A DNA stretch of 64,000 nucleotides, taken from Agelaius tricolor (lineage: Eukaryota > Chordata > Aves > Passeriformes > Icteridae). A model generated the notes under the pieces. It worked only from the letters and a program-made list of their open reading frames with translations. It did no database searches and was not told where the DNA came from. Shown piece after piece: positions 39,601 through 51,330 of the stretch; the first letter of the stretch is position 1, and every line of letters starts with the position of its first letter. The stretch spans positions 1,436,501 to 1,500,500 of the forward strand of contig JALJCS010000053.1 of assembly GCA_023055355.1 (NCBI GenBank), written 5' to 3'. Both the position numbers and the translations under genes were made by a program.

Positions 39601-42600
39601 ACAGCTTCAGAATATCCAGCCTCTGGTGTGAGCACTGATGGAGGCTGGCGGTCATGCAGCTCAGCCTGCTCCTCTTTGGCTTCTTGTCCAGGAGCAGCGG
39701 GAGCCAGGGCAGAGACGGCTTTTGCTTCTGTCATCTGTCAGAAGAGAGGAGCATGAGGGACAGGCCATTTCCTATCATGCAGAATCTCATCTCTTTTCAC
39801 ATCTACCACCACCTACTAAGGAAAAATCGTCCATATTTCATGGTGACAGAGGGCTTCTAATTCACAGCTACCAAATTCAAATGGGCCAATTCAGCAGCAC
39901 TCTAGAGGGATATGAAGTTGATTTTCCTCCCTGGCTGCTATCAGCAAGAAGGTTGTCTTGGCAGAAAGGAGCTTTAAGTGCTTGAAAGCACTGAAATGCA
40001 AAAGTAGGAAAGCGACAGCAACGCCTTGGCTCCTGCTGCTGCAGACGTAGAAAACTGAAACTGGATCACAATCCCAGCCAGGGCTGAAAAAGGGGCAGAA
40101 AACGTTGTCCAGAAGCATCTTTGCTTGCTGCAAAAAGGAAAATGAACAGGCCTTCTCTTCTTAACAAAACTACCAGCCAACAAAGCACAAGATGGAAAGG
40201 TCACCCCCTCCAGTGACTAAAGGCCTAGGATGCAGTGAGGGGATGTTTGGCGGTGAAACAGCCCTCGTGCTGAGCACTGTCACGCAGGGATGGATGGACG
40301 TCTGCCTGAAGGTCCCTCAAGAGCCTCCCATTGTCCAGGCAAAAGCTCCCTCAGCACCTCCTCACGGGCCTTGTGCTACACGCCCTTGCCCAGCTCCCCT
40401 GTCCTTCTGTGCACGCGCTGCAGCCCCTCAAGGAATTTCTGCTGCCCAGGGGCCCACAAGTGCACCCAGCACTGCAGCGGTGGCCGCAGCGCTGCCCAGC
40501 ACAGGGCCACGCTCGCTGCCCTGCTCCTGCTGCCCCACTGCTGCTGACACAGGCCACCAGGCCCTTGGCCTTCTTGGCCACCTGGCCACAGGCTGCCTCA
40601 TCTTCAGCAGCTCAAGGCCGCCAGCCCTGCGTCCCTTGGGCCCACGCAGCTCCCCCCCCACAAAAGTGCCCATGTCACTTCAGATACAGCAGGCGCCATT
40701 GCAAGATGGCCTTCCTCTTCCCAGCAACACAAGACAGCGCTCAAGGACTTGCAGCTTCACCCCCACTGCAGGCTCCAAGGCATTTGCCAAAGCTGCAGAC
40801 TGCAGCAAAAGATGCATCGACAGAAACTGGCCGCTTCTGCTTTTGGCTTCACAAGAAGGCTTGGCAACTCCGCACTTTCTTTCTTTGCCTAGGAGGGACA
40901 AGAGTGGCCCCCCGACAGCTGCATGGACCACACAATCTTCCCCTTGCAGCTTATCAAAAGCCAAAAGACAGCTGGCCCAAAAGAGACTGTACAAGTGAAG
41001 AACTACTCAAAGAAAGTGCAGATTGCTTTCCCAAGCCAAGCACTCCTTTCCAAACAGGGAAAACAAGCAAACCAAGGCCTGCCGCCTCCAGCACTACCTG
41101 CTTTGCCCTTGGCCATAGCACTGCAGAAGCCAAGAGATAGAGCTGCCCTGAGTCAAGCAGCCAAATGCTCTCCCAGAAGCACCAGCCCTGGGCTGCCTCA
41201 AGGTGACAGGTCAGAGGCCAAGTGCGTTGGTCGCTGCCTGGAGGAAATGCCGAGCTCCTGGCAGGACTCCGGCACCCAGCATCCTCAGCCAGCAACAGCA
41301 AAGTGCTGGCTGCTGCAAAACTTGCAGCTCTGCCTTGCACTAAAGACAGCACCCCACACAACTGGCACTTACAGCTTCAGAATATCCAGCCTCTGGTGTG
41401 AGCACTGATGGAGGCTGGCGGTCATGCAGCTCAGCCTGCTCCTCTTTGGCTTCTTGTCCAGGAGCAGCGGGAGCCAGGGGAGAGACGGCTTTTGCTTCTG
41501 TCATCTGTCAGAAGAGAGGAGCATGAGGGACAGGCCATTTCCTATCATGCAGAATCTCATCTCTTTTCACATCTACCACCACCTACTAAGGAAAAATCGT
41601 CCATATTTCATGGTGACAGAGGGCTTCTAATTCACAGCTACCAAATTCAAATGGGCCAATTCAGCAGCACTCTAGAGGGATATGAAGTTGATTTTCCTCC
41701 CTGGCTGCTATCAGCAAGAAGGTTGTCTTGGCAGAAAGGAGCTTTAAGTGCTTGAAAGCACTGAAATGCAAAAGTAGGAAAGCGACAGCAACGCCTTGGC
41801 TCCTGCTGCTGCAGACGTAGAAAACTGAAACTGGATCACAATCCCAGCCAGGGCTGAAAAAGGGGCAGAAAACGTTGTCCAGAAGCATCTTTGCTTGCTG
41901 CAAAAAGGAAAATGAACAGGCCTTCTCTTCTTAACAAAACTACCAGCCAACAAAGCACAAGATGGAAAGGTCACCCCCTCCAGTGACTAAAGGCCTAGGA
42001 TGCAGTGAGGGGATGTTTGGCGGTGAAACAGCCCTCATGCTGAGCACTGTCACGCAGGGATGGATGGACGTCTGCCTGAAGGTCCCTCAAGAGCCTCCCA
42101 TTGTCCAGGCAAAAGCTCCCTCAGCACCTCCTCACGGGCCTTGTGCTACACGCCCTTGCCCAGCTCCCCTGTCCTTCTGTGCACGCGCTGCAGCCCCTCA
42201 AGGACTTTCTGCTGCCCAGGGGCCCACAAGTGCACCCAGCACTGCAGCGGTGGCCGCAGCGCTGCCCAGCACAGGGCCACGCTCGCTGCCCTGCTCCTGC
42301 TGCCCCACTGCTGCTGACACAGGCCACCAGGCCCTTGGCCTTCTTGGCCACCTGGCCACAGGCTGCCTCATCTTCAGCAGCTCAAGGCCGCCAGCCCTGC
42401 GTCCCTTGGGCCCACGCAGCTCCCCCCCCACAAAAGTGCCCATGTCACTTCAGATACAGCAGGCGCCATTGCAAGATGGCCTTCCTCTTCCCAGCAACAC
42501 AAGACAGCGCTCAAGGACTTGCAGCTTCACCCCCACTGCAGGCTCCAAGGCATTTGCCAAAGCTGCAGACTGCAGCAAAAGATGCATCGACAGAAACTGG

Positions 42601-44250
42601 CCGCTTCTGCTTTTGGCTTCACAAGAAGGCTTGGCAACTCCGCACTTTCTTTCTTTGCCTAGGAGGGACAAGAGTGGCCCCCCCACAGCTGCATGGACCA
42701 CACAATCTTCCCCTTGCAGCTTATCAAAAGCCAAAAGACAGCTGGCCCAAAAGAGACTGTACAAGTGAAGAACTACTCCAAGAAAGTGCAGATTGCTTTC
42801 CCAAGCCAAGCACTCCTTTCCAAACAGGGAAAACAAGCAAACCAAGGCCTGCCGCCTCCAGCACTACCTGCTTTGCCCTTGGCCATAGCACTGCAGAAGC
42901 CAAGAGATAGAGCTGCCCTGAGTCAAGCAGCCAAATGCTCTCCCAGAAGCACCAGCCCTGGGCTGCCTCAAGGTGACAGGTCAGAGGCCAAGTGCGTTGG
43001 TCGCTGCCTGGAGGAAATGCCGAGCGCCTGGCAGGACTCCGGCACCCAGCATCCTCAGCCAGCAACAGCAAAGTGCTGGCTGCTGCAAAACTTGCAGCTC
43101 TGCCTTGCACTAAAGACAGCACCCCACACAACTGGCACTTACAGCTTCAGAATATCCAGCCTCTGGTGTGAGCACTGATGGAGGCTGGCGGTCATGCAGC
43201 TCAGCCTGCTCCTCTTTGGCTTCTTGTCCAGGAGCAGCGGGAGCCAGGGCAGAGACGGCTTTTGCTTCTGTCATCTGTCAGAAGAGAGGAGCATGAGGGA
43301 CAGGCCATTTCCTATCATGCAGAATCTCATCTCTTTTCACATCTACCACCACCTACTAAGGAAAAATCGTCCATATTTCATGGTGACAGAGGGCTTCTAA
43401 TTCACAGCTACCAAATTCAAATGGGCCAATTCAGCAGCACTCTAGATGGATACAAAGTTGATTTTCCTCCCTGGCTGCTATCAGCAAGAAGGTTGTCTTG
43501 GCAGAAGGGAGCTTTAAGTGCTTGAAAGCACTGAAATGCAAAAGTAGGAAAGCGACAGCAACGCCTTGGCTCCTGCTGCTGCAGACGTAGAAAACTGAAA
43601 CTGGATCACAATCCCAGCCAGGGCTGAAAAAGGGGCAGGAAACGTTGTCCAGAAGCATCTTTGCTTGCTGCAAAAAGGAAAATGAACAGGCCTTCTCTTC
43701 TTAACAAAACTACCAGCCAACAAAGCACAAGATGGAAAGGTCACCCCCTCCAGTGACTAAAGGCCTAGGATGCAGTGAGGGGATGTTTGGCGGTGAAACA
43801 GCCCTCGTGCTGAGCACTGTCACGCAGGGATGGATGGACGTCTGCCTGAAGGTCCCTCAAGAGCCTCCCATTGTCCAGGCAAAAGCTCCCTCAGCACCTC
43901 CTCACGGGCCTTGTGCTACACGCCCTTGCCCAGCTCCCCTGTCCTTCTGTGCACGCGCTGCAGCCCCTCAAGGACTTTCTGCTGCCCAGGGGCCCACAAG
44001 TGCACCCAGCACTGCAGCGGTGGCCGCAGCGCTGCCCAGCACAGGGCCACGCTCGCTGCCCTGCTCCTGCTGCCCCACTGCTGCTGACACAGGCCACCAG
44101 GCCCTTGGCCTTCTTGGCCACCTGGCCACAGGCTGCCTCATCTTCAGCAGCTCAAGGCCGCCGGCCCTGCGTCCCTTGGGCCCACGCAGCTCCCCCGCCA
44201 CAAAAGTGCCCATGTCACTTCAGATACAGCAGGCGCCATTGCAAGATGGC
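33631..44250. repeat. Satellite copies 20-25 with a two-monomer block repeated at a four-monomer offset
   Basis: Copy 20 and copy 24 share ctcatgctg (34,957 and 42,037), gcagaaagga (34,657 and 41,737), ccaggggagag and ccccccgacagc. Copy 21 and copy 25 share actactcca (35,699 and 42,779), cgagcgcctgg (35,946 and 43,026) and the ccgccggccc/ccgccacaaaag tract. The offset is 7,080 bp. Copy 24 carries the gagggatatgaag variant where copy 20 has gatggatacaaag, so a short tract was replaced after, or during, the duplication. Confidence 0.85.
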
Positions 44251-47200
44251 CTTCCTCTTCCCAGCAACACAAGACAGCGCTCAAGGACTTGCAGCTTCAC
44301 CCCCACTGCAGGCTCCAAGGCATTTGCCAAAGCTGCAGACTGCAGCAAAAGATGCATCGACAGAAACTGGCCGCTTCTGCTTTTGGCTTCACAAGAAGGC
44401 TTGGCAACTCCGCACTTTCTTTCTTTGCCTAGGAGGGACAAGAGTGGCCCCCCCACAGCTGCATGGACCACACAATCTTCCCCTTGCAGCTTATCAAAAG
44501 CCAAAAGACAGCTGGCCCAAAAGAGACTGTACAAGTGAAGAACTACTCAAAGAAAGTGCAGATTGCTTTCCCAAGCCAAGCACTCCTTTCCAAACAGGGA
44601 AAACAAGCAAACCAAGGCCTGCCGCCTCCAGCACTACCTGCTTTGCCCTTGGCCATAGCACTGCAGAAGCCAAGAGATAGAGCTGCCCTGAGTCAAGCAG
44701 CCAAATGCTCTCCCAGAAGCACCAGCCCTGGGCTGCCTCAAGGTGACAGGTCAGAGGCCAAGTGCGTTGGTCGCTGCCTGGAGGAAATGCCGAGCTCCTG
44801 GCAGGACTCCGGCACCCAGCATCCTCAGCCAGCAACAGCAAAGTGCTGGCTGCTGCAAAACTTGCAGCTCTGCCTTGCACTAAAGACAGCACCCCACACA
44901 ACTGGCACTTACAGCTTCAGAATATCCAGCCTCTGGTGTGAGCACTGATGGAGGCTGGCGGTCATGCAGCTCAGCCTGCTCCTCTTTGGCTTCTTGTCCA
45001 GGAGCAGCGGGAGCCAGGGCAGAGACGGCTTTTGCTTCTGTCATCTGTCAGAAGAGAGGAGCATGAGGGACAGGCCATTTCCTATCATGCAGAATCTCAT
45101 CTCTTTTCACATCTACCACCACCTACTAAGGAAAAATCGTCCATATTTCATGGTGACAGAGGGCTTCTAATTCACAGCTACCAAATTCAAATGGGCCAAT
45201 TCAGCAGCACTCTAGATGGATACAAAGTTGATTTTCCTCCCTGGCTGCTATCAGCAAGAAGGTTGTCTTGGCAGAAGGGAGCTTTAAGTGCTTGAAAGCA
45301 CTGAAATGCAAAAGTAGGAAAGCGACAGCAACGCCTTGGCTCCTGCTGCTGCAGACGTAGAAAACTGAAACTGGATCACAATCCCAGCCAGGGCTGAAAA
45401 AGGGGCAGGAAACGTTGTCCAGAAGCATCTTTGCTTGCTGCAAAAAGGAAAATGAACAGGCCTTCTCTTCTTAACAAAACTACCAGCCAACAAAGCACAA
45501 GATGGAAAGGTCACCCCCTCCAGTGACTAAAGGCCTAGGATGCAGTGAGGGGATGTTTGGCGGTGAAACAGCCCTCGTGCTGAGCACTGTCACGCAGGGA
45601 TGGATGGATGTCTGCCTGAAGGTCCCTCAAGTGCCTCCCATTGTCCAGGCAAAAGCTCCCTCAGCACCTCCTCACGGGCCTTGTGCTACACGCCCTTGCC
45701 CAGCTCCCCTGTCCTTCTGTGCACGCGCTGCAGCCCCTCAAGGAATTTCTGCTGCCCAGGGGCCCACAAGTGCACCCAGCACTGCAGCGGTGGCCGCAGC
45801 GCTGCCCAGCACAGGGCCACGCTCGCTGCCCTGCTCCTGCTGCCCCACTGCTGCTGACACAGGCCACCAGGCCCTTGGCCTTCTTGGCCACCTGGCCACA
45901 GGCTGCCTCATCTTCAGCAGCTCAAGGCCGCCAGCCCTGCGTCCCTTGGGCCCACGCAGCTCCCCCCCCACAAAAGTGCCCATGTCACTTCAGATACAGC
46001 AGGCGCCATTGCAAGATGGCCTTCCTCTTCCCAGCAACACAAGACAGCGCTCAAGGACTTGCAGCTTCACCCCCACTGCAGGCTCCAAGGCATTTGCCAA
46101 AGCTGCAGACTGCAGCAAAAGATGCATCGACAGAAACTGGCCGCTTCTGCTTTTGGCTTCACAAGAAGGCTTGGCAACTCCGCACTTTCTTTCTTTGCCT
46201 AGGAGGGACAAGAGTGGCCCCCCCACAGCTGCATGGACCACACAATCTTCCCCTTGCAGCTTATCAAAAGCCAAAAGACAGCTGGCCCAAAAGAGACTGT
46301 ACAAGTGAAGAACTACTCAAAGAAAGTGCAGATTGCTTTCCCAAGCCAAGCACTCCTTTCCAAACAGGGAAAACAAGCAAACCAAGGCCTGCCGCCTCCA
46401 GCACTACCTGCTTTGCCCTTGGCCATAGCACTGCAGAAGCCAAGAGATAGAGCTGCCCTGAGTCAAGCAGCCAAATGCTCTCCCAGAAGCACCAGCCCTG
46501 GGCTGCCTCAAGGTGACAGGTCAGAGGCCAAGTGCGTTGGTCGCTGCCTGGAGGAAATGCCGAGCTCCTGGCAGGACTCCGGCACCCAGCATCCTCAGCC
46601 AGCAACAGCAAAGTGCTGGCTGCTGCAAAACTTGCAGCTCTGCCTTGCACTAAAGACAGCACCCCACACAACTGGCACTTACAGCTTCAGAATATCCAGC
46701 CTCTGGTGTGAGCACTGATGGAGGCTGGCGGTCATGCAGCTCAGCCTGCTCCTCTTTGGCTTCTTGTCCAGGAGCAGCGGGAGCCAGGGCAGAGACGGCT
46801 TTTGCTTCTGTCATCTGTCAGAAGAGAGGAGCATGAGGGACAGGCCATTTCCTATCATGCAGAATCTCATCTCTTTTCACATCTACCACCACCTACTAAG
46901 GAAAAATCGTCCATATTTCATGGTGACAGAGGGCTTCTAATTCACAGCTACCAAATTCAAATGGGCCAATTCAGCAGCACTCTAGAGGGATATGAAGTTG
47001 ATTTTCCTCCCTGGCTGCTATCAGCAAGAAGGTTGTCTTGGCAGAAGGGAGCTTTAAGTGCTTGAAAGCACTGAAATGCAAAAGTAGGAAAGCGACAGCA
47101 ACGCCTTGGCTCCTGCTGCTGCAGACGTAGAAAACTGAAACTGGATCACAATCCCAGCCAGGGCTGAAAAAGGGGCAGAAAACGTTGTCCAGAAGCATCT

Positions 47201-50200
47201 TTGCTTGCTGCAAAAAGGAAAATGAACAGGCCTTCTCTTCTTAACAAAACTACCAGCCAACAAAGCACAAGATGGAAAGGTCACCCCCTCCAGTGACTAA
47301 AGGCCTAGGATGCAGTGAGGGGATGTTTGGCGGTGAAACAGCCCTCGTGCTGAGCACTGTCACGCAGGGATGGATGGACGTCTGCCTGAAGGTCCCTCAA
47401 GAGCCTCCCATTGTCCAGGCAAAAGCTCCCTCAGCACCTCCTCACGGGCCTTGTGCTACACGCCCTTGCCCAGCTCCCCTGTCCTTCTGTGCACGCGCTG
47501 CAGCCCCTCAAGGACTTTCTGCTGCCCAGGGGCCCACAAGTGCACCCAGCACTGCAGCGGTGGCCGCAGCGCTGCCCAGCACAGGGCCACGCTCGCTGCC
47601 CTGCTCCTGCTGCCCCACTGCTGCTGACACAGGCCACCAGGCCCTTGGCCTTCTTGGCCACCTGGCCACAGGCTGCCTCATCTTCAGCAGCTCAAGGCCG
47701 CCAGCCCTGCGTCCCTTGGGCCCACGCAGCTCCCCCCCCACAAAAGTGCCCATGTCACTTCAGATACAGCAGGCGCCATTGCAAGATGGCCTTCCTCTTC
47801 CCAGCAACACAAGACAGCGCTCAAGGACTTGCAGCTTCACCCCCACTGCAGGCTCCAAGGCATTTGCCAAAGCTGCAGACTGCAGCAAAAGATGCATCGA
47901 CAGAAACTGGCCGCTTCTGCTTTTGGCTTCACAAGAAGGCTTGGCAACTCCGCACTTTCTTTCTTTGCCTAGGAGGGACAAGAGTGGCCCCCCGACAGCT
48001 GCATGGACCACACAATCTTCCCCTTGCAGCTTATCAAAAGCCAAAAGACAGCTGGCCCAAAAGAGACTGTACAAGTGAAGAACTACTCAAAGAAAGTGCA
48101 GATTGCTTTCCCAAGCCAAGCACTCCTTTCCAAACAGGGAAAACAAGCAAACCAAGGCCTGCCGCCTCCAGCACTACCTGCTTTGCCCTTGGCCATAGCA
48201 CTGCAGAAGCCAAGAGATAGAGCTGCCCTGAGTCAAGCAGCCAGATGCTCTCCCAGAAGCACCAGCCCTGGGCTGCCTCAAGGTGACAGGTCAGAGGCCA
48301 AGTGCATTGGTCGCTGCCTGGAGGAAATGCCGAGCTCCTGGCAGGACTCCGGCACCCAGCATCCTCAGCCAGCAACAGCAAAGTGCTGGCTGCTGCAAAA
48401 CTTGCAGCTCTGCCTTGCACTAAAGACAGCACCCCACACAACTGGCACTTACAGCTTCAGAATATCCAGCCTCTGGTGTGAGCACTGATGGAGGCTGGCG
48501 GTCATGCAGCTCAGCCTGCTCCTCTTTGGCTTCTTGTCCAGGAGCAGCGGGAGCCAGGGCAGAGACGGCTTTTGCTTCTGTCATCTGTCAGAAGAGAGGA
48601 GCATGAGGGACAGGCCATTTCCTATCATGCAGAATCTCATCTCTTTTCACATCTACCACCACCTACTAAGGAAAAATCGTCCATATTTCATGGTGACAGA
48701 GGGCTTCTAATTCACAGCTACCAAATTCAAATGGGCCAATTCAGCAGCACTCTAGAGGGATATGAAGTTGATTTTCCTCCCTGGCTGCTATCAGCAAGAA
48801 GGTTGTCTTGGCAGAAGGGAGCTTTAAGTGCTTGAAAGCACTGAAATGCAAAAGTAGGAAAGCGACAGCAACGCCTTGGCTCCTGCTGCTGCAGACGTAG
48901 AAAACTGAAACTGGATCACAATCCCAGCCAGGGCTGAAAAAGGGGCAGAAAACGTTGTCCAGAAGCATCTTTGCTTGCTGCAAAAAGGAAAATGAACAGG
49001 CCTTCTCTTCTTAACAAAACTACCAGCCAACAAAGCACAAGATGGAAAGGTCACCCCCTCCAGTGACTAAAGGCCTAGGATGCAGTGAGGGGATGTTTGG
49101 CGGTGAAACAGCCCTCGTGCTGAGCACTGTCACGCAGGGATGGATGGACGTCTGCCTGAAGGTCCCTCAAGAGCCTCCCATTGTCCAGGCAAAAGCTCCC
49201 TCAGCACCTCCTCACGGGCCTTGTGCTACACGCCCTTGCCCAGCTCCCCTGTCCTTCTGTGCACGCGCTGCAGCCCCTCAAGGACTTTCTGCTGCCCAGG
49301 GGCCCACAAGTGCACCCAGCACTGCAGCGGTGGCCGCAGCGCTGCCCAGCACAGGGCCACGCTCGCTGCCCTGCTCCTGCTGCCCCACTGCTGCTGACAC
49401 AGGCCACCAGGCCCTTGGCCTTCTTGGCCACCTGGCCACAGGCTGCCTCATCTTCAGCAGCTCAAGGCCGCCAGCCCTGCGTCCCTTGGGCCCACGCAGC
49501 TCCCCCCCCACAAAAGTGCCCATGTCACTTCAGATACAGCAGGCGCCATTGCAAGATGGCCTTCCTCTTCCCAGCAACACAAGACAGCGCTCAAGGACTT
49601 GCAGCTTCACCCCCACTGCAGGCTCCAAGGCATTTGCCAAAGCTGCAGACTGCAGCAAAAGATGCATCGACAGAAACTGGCCGCTTCTGCTTTTGGCTTC
49701 ACAAGAAGGCTTGGCAACTCCGCACTTTCTTTCTTTGCCTAGGAGGGACAAGAGTGGCCCCCCGACAGCTGCATGGACCACACAATCTTCCCCTTGCAGC
49801 TTATCAAAAGCCAAAAGACAGCTGGCCCAAAAGAGACTGTACAAGTGAAGAACTACTCAAAGAAAGTGCAGATTGCTTTCCCAAGCCAAGCACTCCTTTC
49901 CAAACAGGGAAAACAAGCAAACCAAGGCCTGCCGCCTCCAGCACTACCTGCTTTGCCCTTGGCCATAGCACTGCAGAAGCCAAGAGATAGAGCTGCCCTG
50001 AGTCAAGCAGCCAAATGCTCTCCCAGAAGCACCAGCCCTGGGCTGCCTCAAGGTGACAGGTCAGAGGCCAAGTGCGTTGGTCGCTGCCTGGAGGAAATGC
50101 CGAGCTCCTGGCAGGACTCCGGCACCCAGCATCCTCAGCCAGCAACAGCAAAGTGCTGGCTGCTGCAAAACTTGCAGCTCTGCCTTGCACTAAAGACAGC

Positions 50201-51330
50201 ACCCCACACAACTGGCACTTACAGCTTCAGAATATCCAGCCTCTGGTGTGAGCACTGATGGAGGCTGGCGGTCATGCAGCTCAGCCTGCTCCTCTTTGGC
50301 TTCTTGTCCAGGAGCAGCGGGAGCCAGGGGAGAGACGGCTTTTGCTTCTGTCATCTGTCAGAAGAGAGGAGCATGAGGGACAGGCCATTTCCTATCATGC
50401 AGAATCTCATCTCTTTTCACATCTACCACCACCTACTAAGGAAAAATCGTCCATATTTCATGGTGACAGAGGGCTTCTAATTCACAGCTACCAAATTCAA
50501 ATGGGCCAATTCAGCAGCACTCTAGATGGATACAAAGTTGATTTTCCTCCCTGGCTGCTATCAGCAAGAAGGTTGTCTTGGCAGAAAGGAGCTTTAAGTG
50601 CTTGAAAGCACTGAAATGCAAAAGTAGGAAAGCGACAGCAACGCCTTGGCTCCTGCTGCTGCAGACGTAGAAAACTGAAACTGGATCACAATCCCAGCCA
50701 GGGCTGAAAAAGGGGCAGAAAACGTTGTCCAGAAGCATCTTTGCTTGCTGCAAAAAGGAAAATGAACAGGCCTTCTCTTCTTAACAAAACTACCAGCCAA
50801 CAAAGCACAAGATGGAAAGGTCACCCCCTCCAGTGACTAAAGGCCTAGGATGCAGTGAGGGGATGTTTGGCGGTGAAACAGCCCTCATGCTGAGCACTGT
50901 CACGCAGGGATGGATGGACGTCTGCCTGAAGGTCCCTCAAGAGCCTCCCATTGTCCAGGCAAAAGCTCCCTCAGCACCTCCTCACGGGCCTTGTGCTACA
51001 CGCCCTTGCCCAGCTCCCCTGTCCTTCTGTGCACGCGCTGCAGCCCCTCAAGGACTTTCTGCTGCCCAGGGGCCCACAAGTGCACCCAGCACTGCAGCGG
51101 TGGCCGCAGCGCTGCCCAGCACAGGGCCACGCTCGCTGCCCTGCTCCTGCTGCCCCACTGCTGCTGACACAGGCCACCAGGCCCTTGGCCTTCTTGGCCA
51201 CCTGGCCACAGGCTGCCTCATCTTCAGCAGCTCAAGGCCGCCAGCCCTGCGTCCCTTGGGCCCACGCAGCTCCCCCCCCACAAAAGTGCCCATGTCACTT
51301 CAGATACAGCAGGCGCCATTGCAAGATGGC
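44251..51330. repeat. Satellite copies 26-29
   Basis: Copy 26 has gatgtctgcc/gtgcctccc (45,609, 45,632) without the other markers of copies 4 and 6. Copy 28 shares the gtgcattgg CpG loss (48,306) with copy 18, ten monomers away. Copy 29 repeats the copy 20 haplotype (ccaggggagag, gcagaaagga at 50,587, ctcatgctg at 50,887) nine monomers away. Copies 27 and 28 carry gagggatatgaag. Haplotypes are thus shuffled over distances up to at least 17.7 kb. Confidence 0.8.
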
